64,000 bases of DNA from Hymenobacter persicinus (lineage in GTDB: Bacteria; Bacteroidota; Bacteroidia; Cytophagales; Hymenobacteraceae), in NCBI RefSeq assembly GCF_004167665.1, contig NZ_SEWE01000005.1:62001-126000 (forward strand), written 5' to 3'. The notes beneath the pieces are model-generated. The model had not been told where the DNA came from, made no database searches, and was given only the letters and a program-made list of their open reading frames with translations. The position numbers and the translations under genes were made by a program. Shown here piece after piece: positions 16,296 to 25,437 of the stretch (position 1 is the stretch's first letter; every line of letters starts with the position of its first letter).

Positions 16296-16376
16296 TGTCT
16301 CTGACGCGGCAGTGGAGGAGCAAGATTCTTATTTTTATCAGTCACGAGCTACATGCTCGCGCTAGGTGGAACCAGA

Positions 16377-16717
16377 TCAAAAATATCTACGGCTAGCATT
16401 TACAATATCAAATTCGTAAGGATTTTCCTGATTATAGACAATGGTTACTCTTACCCTTCTGGGTAGCGTGAAAAGGCTTCCCCAATCCAGTATTCTGCCT
16501 CTATTGTTTGTCCATCTCGAGTCACGAATCGAACGACTGGTTGCACAGTAGTAATCTGCCCCCAATTAGTCTTGTTACTTACCACTACACCTTGCACACG
16601 TACTCCATGTGCTTGGATATTATCATAGCGGTGTTTGGCTCCTATATAAAGAAGAGCCAATATTCCAGCTATTCCAACTAAAACGAATAAGGCGAAAATA
16701 TCGAAAGAGTCTAGCAC
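16377..16717 (-). pseudogene. DUF3592-like membrane protein, frameshifted
   Basis: The first frame (16717 to 16451, GTG start) gives one N-terminal transmembrane helix (FALFVLVGIAGILALLYIGA) and then VRVQGVVVSNKT...PVVRFVTRDGQTIEAEY, the usual DUF3592 pattern of a beta domain outside the membrane. It stops after SRYPEG. The continuation VTIVYNQENPYEFDIVNA, which is the standard family ending, is in the neighbouring frame down to 16377. A missing G in the GGG run at the junction would restore one 113-aa reading frame. AT-richer than its neighbours. Either a pseudogene or a homopolymer sequencing error. Confidence 0.78.
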
Positions 16718-16741
16718 AAAGCTCGTGTCTTGATAATGCGC

Positions 16742-18502
16742 CTATTTGTTACCCGGAATCTTCACCCCGCGCTCCTCAGCCACTTGCTGGGCCAGCTCAT
16801 ACCCCGCATCCGCATGTCGGAAGACGCCCATGCCGGGGTCGGTGGTGAGCACGCGGCGCAGACGCTCGGCCTTTTCGGGGGTGCCGGTGGCCACTATCAC
16901 CATGCCGGAGTGCGTGCTGTTGCCGATGCCCACGCCGCCGCCGTTGTGCAGGCTCACCCAGTCGGCCCCGGAGGCCGTGTTGGCCAGGGCGTTGAGCAGG
17001 GGCCAGTCGGCCACGGCGTCGGAGCCGTCCTTCATGCCTTCGGTTTCACGGTTGGGCGAGGCTACCGAGCCGCAGTCGAGGTGGTCGCGGCCGATAACGA
17101 TGGGGGCCGATACTTCGCCCCGGGCCACCAGGTCGTTGATGACCAGGCCGAACTTTTCCCGCTCCCCGTAGCCCAGCCAGCACACCCGGGCGGGCAGGCC
17201 GATGAAGGGCACCTTGGCCTGGGCCTTTTCGATCCAGCGGGCCAGCATCTTGTTGTCGGGGAAGGTTTCGAGCAGGGCCCGGTCGATGCGCAGAATATCG
17301 GCCGGGTCGCCACTGAGGGCGGCCCAGCGGAAGGGGCCCTTGCCCTCGCAGAACAGGGGGCGGATGTAGCCGGGCACGAAGCCGGGGTAGAGGAACTGGC
17401 CGTTTTCGTCGCGCACCTTGAGGCCGCCTTTTTCGGCCTGCCCGCGCAGGTTGTTGCCGTAGTCGAGGGCCACGGCCCCGCCGGCCTGCATGTCGATGAT
17501 GGCCTGGCAGTGCTTCACGATGGAAGCCAGGGCCTGGCGCTTGAACTCCTCGGGGTTGGTTTTGCGCAGCTCCAGCACCTGGTCGATGTCGCCCTCGGGA
17601 ATGTAGTCCATCAGGTCGTGGGCGGAGGTCTGGTCGGTGACCACGTCGGCCTTGAAGCCGCGGGCCAGCAGCTCGGGTAGCACGGTGGCGGCGTTGCCGG
17701 TCAGGCCGATGCTCCAGCCTTTGCGCTCAGCTTTGTATTGCTGCATCAGCTCCAGGGCGTGGTTTAGGTCGCGGGCCTGCTCGTCCACGTAGCCTTCGCG
17801 CACCTTCTGCTGCACCCGGGCGTCGATGGGCTCGATGACCAGGCACACGCCGTCGTTCATGCTCACGGCCAGCGGCTGAGCCCCCGACATGCCGCCCAGG
17901 CCGGCCGTCACGGTGACGGTGCCGGCCAGGGTGCCGCCGAAATGCTTGTCGGCCACGGCGGCCAGGGTTTCGTAGGTGCCCTGCAAAATGCCCTGGGTGG
18001 CAATGTAAATCCAGGAGCCGGCCGTCATCTGCCCGTACATCATCAACCCCAGCTTATCCAGCTCATCAAAGTATTCCTGGGTGCTCCAGGCGGGCACGAT
18101 GTTGCTATTCGCAATGAGCACCCGGGGCGCGTGAGCCCAGGTGCGCAGCACGCCCACGGCCTTGCCCGACTGCACCAGCAGGGTTTCATCGGCTTCCAGC
18201 TCCTTCAGGCTCTTGACGATGGTCTGGTACTCCTTCCAGTTGCGGGCCGCGCGGCCGGCGCCCCCGTACACAATCAGCTCGTCGTAGACTAGGCTCACGG
18301 CCGGGTCGAGGTTGTTTTCCAGCATGCGCAGGGCCGCTTCGGCTTCCCAGGTTTTGCAGCGCAGGGTGGTGCCGTGCTGGGCCTTCACGGTTTCGGCGGG
18401 CTTGTACTCGTAGTACATGGGCCGGGTCGTGGACTGGGCGGGCGCGGAGTTGGAAGTGGCTTCGAGGTTGAGTTCGGGCGTGTCGAGGGCGGAGTGCGAC
18501 AT
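16742..18502 (-). CDS. hutU: Urocanate hydratase
   Basis: Converts urocanate to imidazolonepropionate in histidine degradation, using tightly bound NAD. At 586 aa it is of family length after a 28-residue variable N-terminus. Signatures include [25 protein letters not shown], the NAD loop [24 protein letters not shown] and the long C-terminal stretch [36 protein letters not shown] and [13 protein letters not shown]. No hutH or hutI is next to it; an arginase-family enzyme that could be HutG lies 3.6 kb away. No clear terminator follows. Confidence 0.96.
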   Translation of the reverse strand: MSHSALDTPELNLEATSNSAPAQSTTRPMYYEYKPAETVKAQHGTTLRCKTWEAEAALRMLENNLDPAVSLVYDELIVYGGAGRAARNWKEYQTIVKSLKELEADETLLVQSGKAVGVLRTWAHAPRVLIANSNIVPAWSTQEYFDELDKLGLMMYGQMTAGSWIYIATQGILQGTYETLAAVADKHFGGTLAGTVTVTAGLGGMSGAQPLAVSMNDGVCLVIEPIDARVQQKVREGYVDEQARDLNHALELMQQYKAERKGWSIGLTGNAATVLPELLARGFKADVVTDQTSAHDLMDYIPEGDIDQVLELRKTNPEEFKRQALASIVKHCQAIIDMQAGGAVALDYGNNLRGQAEKGGLKVRDENGQFLYPGFVPGYIRPLFCEGKGPFRWAALSGDPADILRIDRALLETFPDNKMLARWIEKAQAKVPFIGLPARVCWLGYGEREKFGLVINDLVARGEVSAPIVIGRDHLDCGSVASPNRETEGMKDGSDAVADWPLLNALANTASGADWVSLHNGGGVGIGNSTHSGMVIVATGTPEKAERLRRVLTTDPGMGVFRHADAGYELAQQVAEERGVKIPGNK

Positions 18503-18768
18503 GAGGAAAAAGGCGGATTGGGTGGACTGGGTGGGAATAATTGGGCTGGAAGATAGGAGTTTTCCCGCTCCACCCCACTACCGCGGGCCCAGCCGGGGCC
18601 CGGGCTGGCCGCACCCGGGCTGCTCCGGCCGCGGCCAGCCCGGGGCGCCAGCGGCCGGCGTTGAAATTTCAGCTTTCCAATCCGCATTAGCCGTACACGG
18701 AAAGCGGCCGGGTTTGTCCCGGCTGACGGCCCTTCTTTGTTCCCACGTTCTTTTCACCGACCAACCCC

Positions 18769-18972
18769 ATGAAAAAGCTTCTTTTCCTCGCCCTGGCCGC
18801 GGCCTCCTTCTCCCTGGCCGCCTGCGAACCGGGCGGCAGCAAGCTCGAAGGCACCAGCGACGGCAGCGTCCACGACGGCACCGTGGACGCCGGCATCCGC
18901 CGCCAGGATACGGCCAGCACCATGCCCAACGGCAGCGGCGGCATGGCCATGGACACCACCGTAGCCAAATAG
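18769..18972 (+). CDS. Small lipoprotein
   Basis: A 67-aa protein with a lipoprotein signal (MKKLLFLALAAASFSLAAC, lipobox Cys19). The mature part is only 49 residues, rich in Gly, Ser, Asp and Thr, with no known domain and an expected lack of fixed structure. A perfect terminator follows 34 bp after the stop, so it is a single-gene unit. Function unknown; small lipoproteins like this are common in this group. Confidence 0.8.
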   Translation: MKKLLFLALAAASFSLAACEPGGSKLEGTSDGSVHDGTVDAGIRRQDTASTMPNGSGGMAMDTTVAK

Positions 18973-19006
18973 TCGTTACCGGCTCCGCCAGCTCGGTTGC
19001 GCCAGG

Positions 19007-19033
19007 GCCCTTCCTGCGGGAAGGGCTTTTTTT
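19007..19033 (+). terminator. Intrinsic terminator of the small lipoprotein gene
   Basis: gcccttcc (19007-19014), 4-nt loop, ggaagggc (19019-19026), then seven T. Confidence 0.88.
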
Positions 19034-19177
19034 GCGCCCGGCGGTTGGGAATTATGACTTGGCGGCCGGACCAGCCTGCCTCGTATCGAACCGCAGCAGA
19101 ACCGTAAAAGTGGAGAAATCCGCACCCCGCCCGGGAAATTATGCGTACTGACTGGCTCCAACTACTGCACGAAAGCC

Positions 19178-20170
19178 ATGAAACAAGTTGCCAAGGGCGT
19201 CCACCAGCTCACGATTCAGCGGTTCGTTAATCTATACTTCGTCGAAACCGGCCGCTCCGGGGAGTGGGTGCTGGTTGATACCGGACTGCCGGGCTCAGAA
19301 AAAGCCATTATTGCCGCCGCCGACGAGCTGTTTTACCCCGGCACCCACCCCGAGGCCATCATCCTGACCCACGGCCACATGGACCACTCGGGCTCGGTGC
19401 AGGCCCTGGCCGAGCACTGGAAAGTGCCGGTGCTGGCCCACCCGCTGGAAATGCCGTTTCTGACCGCCAAGGCCGTGTATCCGCCCGCCGACCCGACCGT
19501 GGACGGGGGCGGCAGCCTGGCGTTCGTGGCCCGGTTTTTCCCGCCCCAGTCGTTTCAGCTCTCCGACTTCGTGCAGGCCCTGCCCGCTGATTCCGAAGAT
19601 GAGGTGCCCTACCTGCCCGAGTGGCGCTGGCTGCACACACCCGGCCACGCCCCGGGGCAGCTGGCCTTGTTCCGGGAGTCGGACCGCACCCTGCTCGGCG
19701 GCGACGCTTTTGCTACGGCCAACCACGAGTCGGTGCCGTCCCTGTTGCTCCAGCGGCCGGCCATCAGCGTGGCCGGGGCCCCGTTTAACTACGATTGGGA
19801 ACAAGTGCGCAGCTCGGTGCAGAAGCTGGCGGCCCTGGAGCCGGCCGCCATCGGCTGCGGGCACGGCCCGGCCGTAGCAGGTCCCGAATTCACTCAACAG
19901 CTTCACCACTTAGCCAACAACTTCCCCATGCCCAAGCACGGTCGTTACGTTTCTCAGCCCGCCCACCTCGATGGCACGGGCGTTGTGTCGGTACCGCCAG
20001 CGGCCAAAGATTCGCTGCCGGGCAAGCTGGCCATTGCCGCCGCGGGCGTGGCGGCCCTGGTGGGGGTGGCCCTGCTGGTTAAGAAGCAGAAAAAGCATCA
20101 GCAAAACCGCTACCCGCGGCCCAAGCCCGAGCGGGCCCGCAACCCGCGCACCGGCAAAATCCCGGAGTAG
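19178..20170 (+). CDS. MBL-fold metallo-hydrolase with C-terminal membrane anchor
   Basis: A 330-aa metallo-beta-lactamase fold protein. The metal site is plain: HGHMDH at 65-70, then HTPGHAPG and a later GGDAF and GCGHGP. Residues of about 285-305 form a single hydrophobic helix (LAIAAAGVAALVGVALLV) followed by a strongly basic tail rich in Lys, Arg and Pro. This would place the enzyme on the cytoplasmic face of the inner membrane if the tail stays inside. Substrate unknown; the core resembles glyoxalase II-like and quinoprotein relay hydrolases. Confidence 0.87.
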   Translation: MKQVAKGVHQLTIQRFVNLYFVETGRSGEWVLVDTGLPGSEKAIIAAADELFYPGTHPEAIILTHGHMDHSGSVQALAEHWKVPVLAHPLEMPFLTAKAVYPPADPTVDGGGSLAFVARFFPPQSFQLSDFVQALPADSEDEVPYLPEWRWLHTPGHAPGQLALFRESDRTLLGGDAFATANHESVPSLLLQRPAISVAGAPFNYDWEQVRSSVQKLAALEPAAIGCGHGPAVAGPEFTQQLHHLANNFPMPKHGRYVSQPAHLDGTGVVSVPPAAKDSLPGKLAIAAAGVAALVGVALLVKKQKKHQQNRYPRPKPERARNPRTGKIPE

Positions 20171-20188
20171 CCAAGTGGTTTTGCGGGC

Positions 20189-20992
20189 CTAAAGCTGGGT
20201 TACTTTCACGCTGCCCTTCACGGTGACGGCCTTTACCAGGGCCCCGCCCTGGCCCAGCGTGGCCACTACTTGCTGCTGCAGGGTCGGCGACTTGCTCACG
20301 GGCAGCTTGCCGGCACTGACCGAGCCCACGGTGGTGGCGGCGTAGAGGCGGGCGGAGTAGTTCTTGGGCAAATCCCAGGTGATGCTGCCGTTGGTAGTTT
20401 GCACGTCGAGCCCCTCCCCGACCCATTTGGGCCCGGCCAGCTTGATGCGCACGCCGCCGTTGATGGTGCGCCCGCGCAGGCTGCCGCCCACGTTGGTCAG
20501 GGAAATAGCGCCGTTGGCGGCCTCAAACGTGACGTCGCCTAATAGGTCGCTCAGGTTGATACCGCCGTTGAGCGTGCGCAGGGTCAGGGCCATGCGGCGG
20601 GGCACAAATACCTCGTAGCTCACGGCCCAGCCCAGCTCGCCCTCGGCCGTGCTTTCGGCGCGCAGGGTGTAGTCCTGGGCCCGGATGGTAATGCTTTTGC
20701 CCAGCTGGCGCGCTTCTTCCTCACTTTTGCCCCAGGCCAGAATTTTGGCCCGCACCCGCACCTCGTTGCCGTCCCAGCCCTTCACGGTGATGCCGCCGTT
20801 GGCCCGGCCGTCGATGGTGATGCCCTGACCGGTGGGCGCGGGCAGGATTTTGTCCCGGGTTTCGCAGTAGCGCTTACTGCTGCTGCTGGTGAAGGTACCG
20901 TCGCCGCAGGTGGTGGTAAACACCGGGGCCGACTGGGCCCGGGCGCCGGTGGCCAGCCCGCTCAGCAGCAGAACAAAAAGCGAAACTCTCAT
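20189..20992 (-). CDS. Exported DUF4097-family protein (copy 1)
   Basis: A 267-aa protein with a signal peptide ending near ARAQ (residue 20). It folds as the parallel beta-helix-like DUF4097 domain, seen as repeated short strands (NGGINLSDL, NGAISLTNV, NGGVRIKLA, NGSITWDL). Two Cys in the mature N-terminus (TTTCGDG and KRYCETRD) may form a disulfide. It is a paralogue of the next gene upstream (21152-21961), same strand, and shares the block WAVSYEVFVPR. Probably periplasmic or cell-surface; exact role unknown. Confidence 0.82.
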   Translation of the reverse strand: MRVSLFVLLLSGLATGARAQSAPVFTTTCGDGTFTSSSSKRYCETRDKILPAPTGQGITIDGRANGGITVKGWDGNEVRVRAKILAWGKSEEEARQLGKSITIRAQDYTLRAESTAEGELGWAVSYEVFVPRRMALTLRTLNGGINLSDLLGDVTFEAANGAISLTNVGGSLRGRTINGGVRIKLAGPKWVGEGLDVQTTNGSITWDLPKNYSARLYAATTVGSVSAGKLPVSKSPTLQQQVVATLGQGGALVKAVTVKGSVKVTQL

Positions 20993-21076
20993 GAAGCGCG
21001 GTGGGGAACGGGGGTGGAAGCTGGGCTTAGAAGGGAGAACAACGCAGAAAAGTTGCCCGCCGAGGTCCGGGCCGCC

Positions 21077-21122
21077 AAAAAAGCCAGCCGCTGCCCGGAC
21101 TATGTTCCGCGCCGCGGCTGGC
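21077..21122 (-). terminator. Terminator after the second DUF4097 gene
   Basis: Stem gccagccgc (21083-21091) with gcggctggc (21114-21122); on the minus strand a run of six T follows (21077-21082). An outer pair aaagttgccc (21049-21058) and gggcaacttt (21138-21147) encloses it. Confidence 0.6.
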
Positions 21123-21151
21123 ATTGCCGTTTTTGGGGGGCAACTTTGCCG

Positions 21152-21961
21152 TTAGCGCTGACGCACGCTAATGCCGCCGTTGGTGGTCACGGCCTTGATA
21201 GTAGCGCCACCCTGGCCCAGTGTGGTCATGATTTCCTTGCGCATCATGCCCGACTTGGTTACCGGCAGCCCACCCGCGGTAATGCCGCCCATGGAGGTGC
21301 TGGTCACGAACTTGGCCGAGTAGTCCTTGGGCAGGCTCCAGCTGATGCCGCCGTTGGTGGTTTGTACGTCGAGGCCCTCGCCCTGCCACGTGGGGCCGGT
21401 GAGCCGGATGCTGACGCCGCCGTTGGTGGTTTGGCCCTTCACCTGCCCGGCCACGTTGGCCAGGGAAATTCCCCCGTTCTGGGTGGTAAAGGTAATGGCC
21501 GACTCCAGGTTGCTCAGGCTGATGCCGCCGTGTTTGGTTTGCAGGACCAGGGCCGTTTTGCGGGGCACAAATACCTCGTAGCTCACGGCCCAACCCTGGA
21601 TGGCGCCCTGGGCGGCGGAGCTGGTGGCGTGCAGGGTGTTGGCAGCGGTGCTGATGGTGATGCCTTTGGCAAGCTGGGTTGCCTCAGCGTCGGTTTTGGC
21701 CCAGGTCACTACTTTGGCCCGCACCCGCACGTCGGAGCCGTCCCAGCCCTGCACCGAGATGCCGCCGTTGTCCTGCCCGTCGATGGTCAGGGTCTGGGGG
21801 CCGGGGCTGGGCAGGGTCAGGTCCCGGGTTTCGCAGTAGCGCATGCTGGAGCCCTTGGAGGCACCCCGCTCGTCGCAGGTGGTGGCGAAGGAGGGCGCGT
21901 TTTGGGCTACGCCGACGTAGGAGGCAGCGCTGAGCAGCAGGATGGAGGCCAGCTTTTTCAT
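21152..21961 (-). CDS. Exported DUF4097-family protein (copy 2)
   Basis: A 269-aa paralogue of the downstream gene, with signal peptide (MKKLASILLLSAASYVGVAQ). The repeat is more regular here: NGGISVQGW, HGGISLSNL, NGGISLANV, NGGVSIRLT, NGGISWSL, MGGITAGG and NGGISVRQR, a strand-turn ladder of about 14-25 residue spacing. A duplication of the pair is clear because both share the CETRD, WAVSYEVFVPR and GEGLDVQTTNG blocks. Location is periplasmic or outer surface; function unknown. Confidence 0.82.
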   Translation of the reverse strand: MKKLASILLLSAASYVGVAQNAPSFATTCDERGASKGSSMRYCETRDLTLPSPGPQTLTIDGQDNGGISVQGWDGSDVRVRAKVVTWAKTDAEATQLAKGITISTAANTLHATSSAAQGAIQGWAVSYEVFVPRKTALVLQTKHGGISLSNLESAITFTTQNGGISLANVAGQVKGQTTNGGVSIRLTGPTWQGEGLDVQTTNGGISWSLPKDYSAKFVTSTSMGGITAGGLPVTKSGMMRKEIMTTLGQGGATIKAVTTNGGISVRQR

Positions 21962-22127
21962 GGGTTGAGGAAAAGATAGTGGAGGTTGGTTTGGGCTATA
22001 GATGCCAGGCGCGGACCCGACGTTGCCTCAAACAACGAAATATTTCGTAGATAATTTTGCGCGCCTTCGCCACAGCCCATAACCCACTGTTTTATTACCC
22101 CTTACCAGCTGACCACCGGCGTCAGGC

Positions 22128-23033
22128 TTACCCTTTGGCTACCCCGGTTAAAAAGGCGGTGATGATGGTGGCGGCCAGGCGGGCCGTCTGGTTGTCGCGG
22201 TCGAAAACCGGATTGAGTTCCACTACTTCAAACAGGCGCACCGGGGCTTTCTGTCCGGCCAGAAACGCGGCTTCGGTGGCCTGGCGGGGCGTAAATCCGT
22301 CGGCGCTGGGGGCCGATACGGCGGGCGCGAAGGCCTCGGCGCACCCGTCGATGTCGAAGCTCACGAAGGCTGGGCCGGCGGCCGTGGCCCGCTGCAAGGC
22401 CCGGAGCTGGTAGAGGGCTATGCCGTCCTGCTGCACGTGGGCCAGGGGCACGATGGTGGCCTGCTGCTGGTGCAGGAAGTCAATATCTTCTTTGGTGTTG
22501 AGGTTGGAGTGCAGCCCGATTTCGGTGAAACGGCTCCCGGTCAGGATTCCTTCGCGCAGGAGCTTGCCAAAGGGCGTGCCGCTGCTGATCAAGTCGGGCT
22601 TGTGCTTCACGTCGGCGTGGGCGTCGAGGTTGATACCGCCCACGGGCTGCCCGCCGGTAGCGTCGAAGAGGCCCCGCACGGTGCTGTAGGTGCCGTCGTG
22701 GCTGCCGCCGAGCACCACCACCCGCGGGTACTGGCTTAGCAGCTCGCCCAGGCGGCGGCGGATGGTGGCGTGGTTCTGGGCGTGGTCGGGGTGGCGCAGG
22801 TCGAGGTTGCCGGCGTCGGCGATGCGCAGGGCGTCGAGGCTCACATCGTGCTCCAGGTTGTAGGTTTTGTGGTAGCGGCGCAGCTCCCGGCGGATGGCGT
22901 CGGGGGCGTGCTGGGCGCCGGCCCGGCCGCCTTCGAGCACGGTGCCGAAGTCGAGGGGCAGGCCCACGAGGCAGACGTCGGCTTCGGGCAGCTCGGTGGC
23001 GGGGCGGATAAGGTCACGCAGAAAGGTTGGCAT
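22128..23033 (-). CDS. hutG: Arginase-family hydrolase, probable formimidoylglutamase
   Basis: A 301-aa ureohydrolase. The binuclear manganese ligands are all present: His112 (GGSHDG), Asp137, His139 and Asp141 (LDAHADV) and Asp227/Asp229 (SFDIDG). The sequence after the last pair, CAEAFAP, is unlike arginase and close to formimidoylglutamase-like members. Because hutU is nearby, hydrolysis of N-formimidoyl-glutamate is the most reasonable call, but agmatinase or another guanidino substrate cannot be excluded. ATG 23033 was preferred over an upstream start; a TACATTCG box ends four bases before it, pointing to a leaderless transcript. Confidence 0.8.
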   Translation of the reverse strand: MPTFLRDLIRPATELPEADVCLVGLPLDFGTVLEGGRAGAQHAPDAIRRELRRYHKTYNLEHDVSLDALRIADAGNLDLRHPDHAQNHATIRRRLGELLSQYPRVVVLGGSHDGTYSTVRGLFDATGGQPVGGINLDAHADVKHKPDLISSGTPFGKLLREGILTGSRFTEIGLHSNLNTKEDIDFLHQQQATIVPLAHVQQDGIALYQLRALQRATAAGPAFVSFDIDGCAEAFAPAVSAPSADGFTPRQATEAAFLAGQKAPVRLFEVVELNPVFDRDNQTARLAATIITAFLTGVAKG

Positions 23034-23110
23034 GGCACGAATGTAGGGGGAACCGGACATTCCCCGTAACGTGCCGCCGCCCGCTCCGGTGCCATTGCGT
23101 ACCTTTCGCC

Positions 23111-23566
23111 ATGCTCTACCGCTTTCTCTTTCTGCTTTTGCTGGCGGCCCCCGCCCGGGCCCAGCAGCCTCAGCAGCCTCAGTCGGCCAAAGCCGGCCGC
23201 ATTGCCACGCCGGCCGCTTCCTTTTTTGCCAGCTACACCTACCTGAGCTACGCCATTGTGGACCGCCAGACCAAGGCCGCCCCGATTCAGGCCCGGGGCG
23301 TGGGCGGCACCCTCACCCTGCACCCCGACGGTACCTTCCAGAAACGCCTGACGTTGCAGGGCAACGGCGGCATCATGCACTTCGATCAGGACGGGACGTT
23401 CACCTTCAGCGGGCAGCAGATTACGTTTTCCTACCGGGACAGCAAAGGCCAGCCCCGCACCGACCAGGGCACGTTTCGCCTGCAGTCGGGTGTGGGTCTG
23501 CTCACGCTTACGCTCAACGGCTTTCCGGTTGGCAACCAGGGCATCTACACGCTGCGGGCCCAGTAG
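23111..23566 (+). CDS. Exported hypothetical beta-rich protein
   Basis: A 151-aa protein with a signal peptide (LLLAAPARAQ). The mature part is mainly beta: GGTLTLHPDGTFQKRLTLQGNG, FDQDGTFTFSGQQITFSYRD and GLLTLTLNGFPVGN, resembling small lipocalin-like or DUF-type domains with a repeated DGTF turn. No catalytic motif. It is divergent from the formimidoylglutamase-like gene with 77 bp between starts; TACCTTTC ends three bases before the ATG. Confidence 0.7.
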   Translation: MLYRFLFLLLLAAPARAQQPQQPQSAKAGRIATPAASFFASYTYLSYAIVDRQTKAAPIQARGVGGTLTLHPDGTFQKRLTLQGNGGIMHFDQDGTFTFSGQQITFSYRDSKGQPRTDQGTFRLQSGVGLLTLTLNGFPVGNQGIYTLRAQ

Positions 23567-23594
23567 GCCCCGGCCGGATCTGGCGGAATCGGGT

Positions 23595-23602
23595 TAGCTT
23601 GC
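23595..23602 (+). promoter_or_regulatory. -7-like box four bases before the 23607 ATG
   Basis: TAGCTTGC, a common variant of TAnnTTTG, ends four bases before the start codon. The same box-to-start spacing is seen at several other genes in the window. Confidence 0.35.
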
Positions 23603-23606
23603 CGCT

Positions 23607-24464
23607 ATGCAAAACTCCTCTCCCGCCCTGCTGATTACGGGCGTCTCGACCGGCGTGGGCCTGGCCGCCGCCCGGGCTTTTCTGAGCCGCGGCTACCGCG
23701 TGTTTGGCAGCGTGCGCACTGCCGCCGACGCGGACCGGCTCCGGGCCGAACTGGGCCCGCACTTTGAGCCCCTGCTTTTCGACGTGACCGACGCCGACGC
23801 CATTGCCCGGGCCGTAACCGAAGTAGAAACGCAACTGGCCGGCGCCCCGCTGCGGGGGTTGATTAACAACGCCGGCGTGGCCTTCGGCGGCCCCCTGCAG
23901 CATCAGCCCATCGAGGTGGTGCGCCAGCATTTCGAGGTCAACGTGCTGGGGCTGGTGCAGGTCACGCAGGCGTTTCTGCCTTTGCTGGGCGCCCAAGCCG
24001 ATTTTCGGGGCCAGCCGGGGCGGGTGCTGAACATCGGCTCGGTGAGCGGGCAGGTGGCCACGCCGTTTATGGGTGCCTACGTGGGTACCAAGCACGCCCT
24101 GGAAGGCCTTACCGCGTCGTGGCGGCGGGAGTTGCAGCTGTTTGGGGTGCCGATGGTGCTCATTGGGCTGGGCGTCACCAAAACGCCCATCTGGGACAAG
24201 GGCATCAACCTGGAGCCCTACCGCGCCACGCCCTACCTGGGGCCGGCCGAGCGGTTTGCCAAGGTCGTCAACCGCACCCGGGAAAGCGGGCTCAGTCCCG
24301 AGTACGTCGCCGGGCGGCTGGTGCAGATCATGGAAACTCCGCGCCCCAAGGTGCGCTACACCATCGTGCCCGACTACACCCGCAACCTGCTCACGTGGCT
24401 GCTGCCGGCCCGCGCCCTCGACCGGCTCATAGCCCGGGGCCTGGGGCTGCGGCCGGCCAAGTAG
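23607..24464 (+). CDS. SDR family oxidoreductase
   Basis: A 285-aa classical short-chain dehydrogenase: TGVSTGVGLAAA (glycine motif near residues 11-22), NNAGVAFGGP in the middle, Ser in LNIGSVSG, and a catalytic Tyr-x-x-x-Lys in AYVGTKHALEGL. The C-terminal extension beyond 220 residues (PSRFAK...ETPRPKVRYTIVPD type) is usual for the retinol dehydrogenase-like branch. Substrate unknown. Confidence 0.9.
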   Translation: MQNSSPALLITGVSTGVGLAAARAFLSRGYRVFGSVRTAADADRLRAELGPHFEPLLFDVTDADAIARAVTEVETQLAGAPLRGLINNAGVAFGGPLQHQPIEVVRQHFEVNVLGLVQVTQAFLPLLGAQADFRGQPGRVLNIGSVSGQVATPFMGAYVGTKHALEGLTASWRRELQLFGVPMVLIGLGVTKTPIWDKGINLEPYRATPYLGPAERFAKVVNRTRESGLSPEYVAGRLVQIMETPRPKVRYTIVPDYTRNLLTWLLPARALDRLIARGLGLRPAK

Positions 24465-24473
24465 CGCAGTGCG

Positions 24474-24504
24474 TTGCGCCCGGCCGGGCTTTCTGCTAAC
24501 TTGC
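24474..24504 (+). promoter_or_regulatory. Promoter of yebC
   Basis: TTG at 24474-24476 and TAACTTGC at 24497-24504 are 20 bp apart, close to the Bacteroidota -33/-7 layout. The leader would be about 60 nt. The same -7 variant occurs ahead of the rluF-like gene (TAACTTGC near 30341). Confidence 0.5.
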
Positions 24505-24571
24505 AGCCCCTTTCCGGGCCCCCACCCGCCCGCAACACTCACTATTTCACAATCTCACAAGTTCACCATAA

Positions 24572-25306
24572 ATGGGAAGAGCATTTGAATTCCGCAAGGG
24601 CCGCAAAATGAAGCGTTGGGACAAGATGTCCAAGGACTTCACCCGCATCGGCCGCGAAATCGTGATGGCCGTGAAGGAAAGCGGTGCCAACCCCGACACC
24701 AACTCCCGCCTGCGCACGGCCATGCAGAACGCCAAGGGCGTAAACATGCCCAAGGACCGCGTGGAGGCCGCCATCAAGCGCGCCAGCAGCAAGGAAGAAA
24801 AAGACTACCAGGAAGTGGTGTACGAGGGCTACGCACCCCACGGCGTGGCCGTCGTGATTGAAACGGCCACCGACAACCCCACCCGCACCGTAGCCAACGT
24901 GCGCATGTACTTCAACCGCGGCAACGGCGCCCTGGGCACGGCCGGCTCCTCCGACTACACTTTCACCCGCAAGGGCGTGTTCCGCCTCGCCGCCGAAGGC
25001 CTCGACCTCGACGAGCTGGAGTTGGAGCTCATCGACGCCGGCGCCGAGGACGTGTACGCCGACCAGGAAGAAGACGAGCACGGCGCGGTGAAAGACTTCA
25101 TCGTGGTCGAAACCGCCTTCACCGACTTCGGGCAGATGCAGAAAGCGCTGGAAGAAAAAGGCCTGAACGTGGTGTCGGCCAACCTGCAGCGCGTGCCCAA
25201 CACCACCGTCAGCCTGGAAGGCGAGCAGCTGGATGAGGTGATGGCGCTGATTGAGAAGTTTGAGGAAGACGACGACGTGCAGGCCGTGTACCACACGCTC
25301 GGCTAG
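24572..25306 (+). CDS. yebC: YebC/PmpR-family protein
   Basis: A 244-aa member of the TACO1/YebC family, beginning MGRAFEFRKGRKMKRWDKM with the conserved helix GREIVMAVKESGANPDTN and NMPKDRVEAAIKRA. Members were called transcription regulators, and more recently have been linked to relief of ribosome stalling on proline stretches. The protein is acidic at its C-terminus, as usual. Monocistronic, with a clear promoter and terminator. Confidence 0.95.
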   Translation: MGRAFEFRKGRKMKRWDKMSKDFTRIGREIVMAVKESGANPDTNSRLRTAMQNAKGVNMPKDRVEAAIKRASSKEEKDYQEVVYEGYAPHGVAVVIETATDNPTRTVANVRMYFNRGNGALGTAGSSDYTFTRKGVFRLAAEGLDLDELELELIDAGAEDVYADQEEDEHGAVKDFIVVETAFTDFGQMQKALEEKGLNVVSANLQRVPNTTVSLEGEQLDEVMALIEKFEEDDDVQAVYHTLG

Positions 25307-25335
25307 CCCACGGATTCAAACTGAAATGCCCAAAC

Positions 25336-25370
25336 GCGGGCCGCTCCGATCAGGGCGGCCCGCATTGTTT
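25336..25370 (+). terminator. Intrinsic terminator of yebC
   Basis: Stem gcgggccgc (25336-25344) with gcggcccgc (25355-25363), 10-nt loop, followed by attgttt. Confidence 0.82.
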
Positions 25371-25437
25371 TACGGCCAGGCAACGTCCGGGGCGCTTTCG
25401 GCTTCTTGCCAGTGATACCTCTCCTCAATTTACCGCT

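Noticed and set aside
16129..16323. 64-codon minus-strand frame past the right REP pair
   Set aside because: It runs through a perfect terminator stem and REP sequence; no domain or start support.
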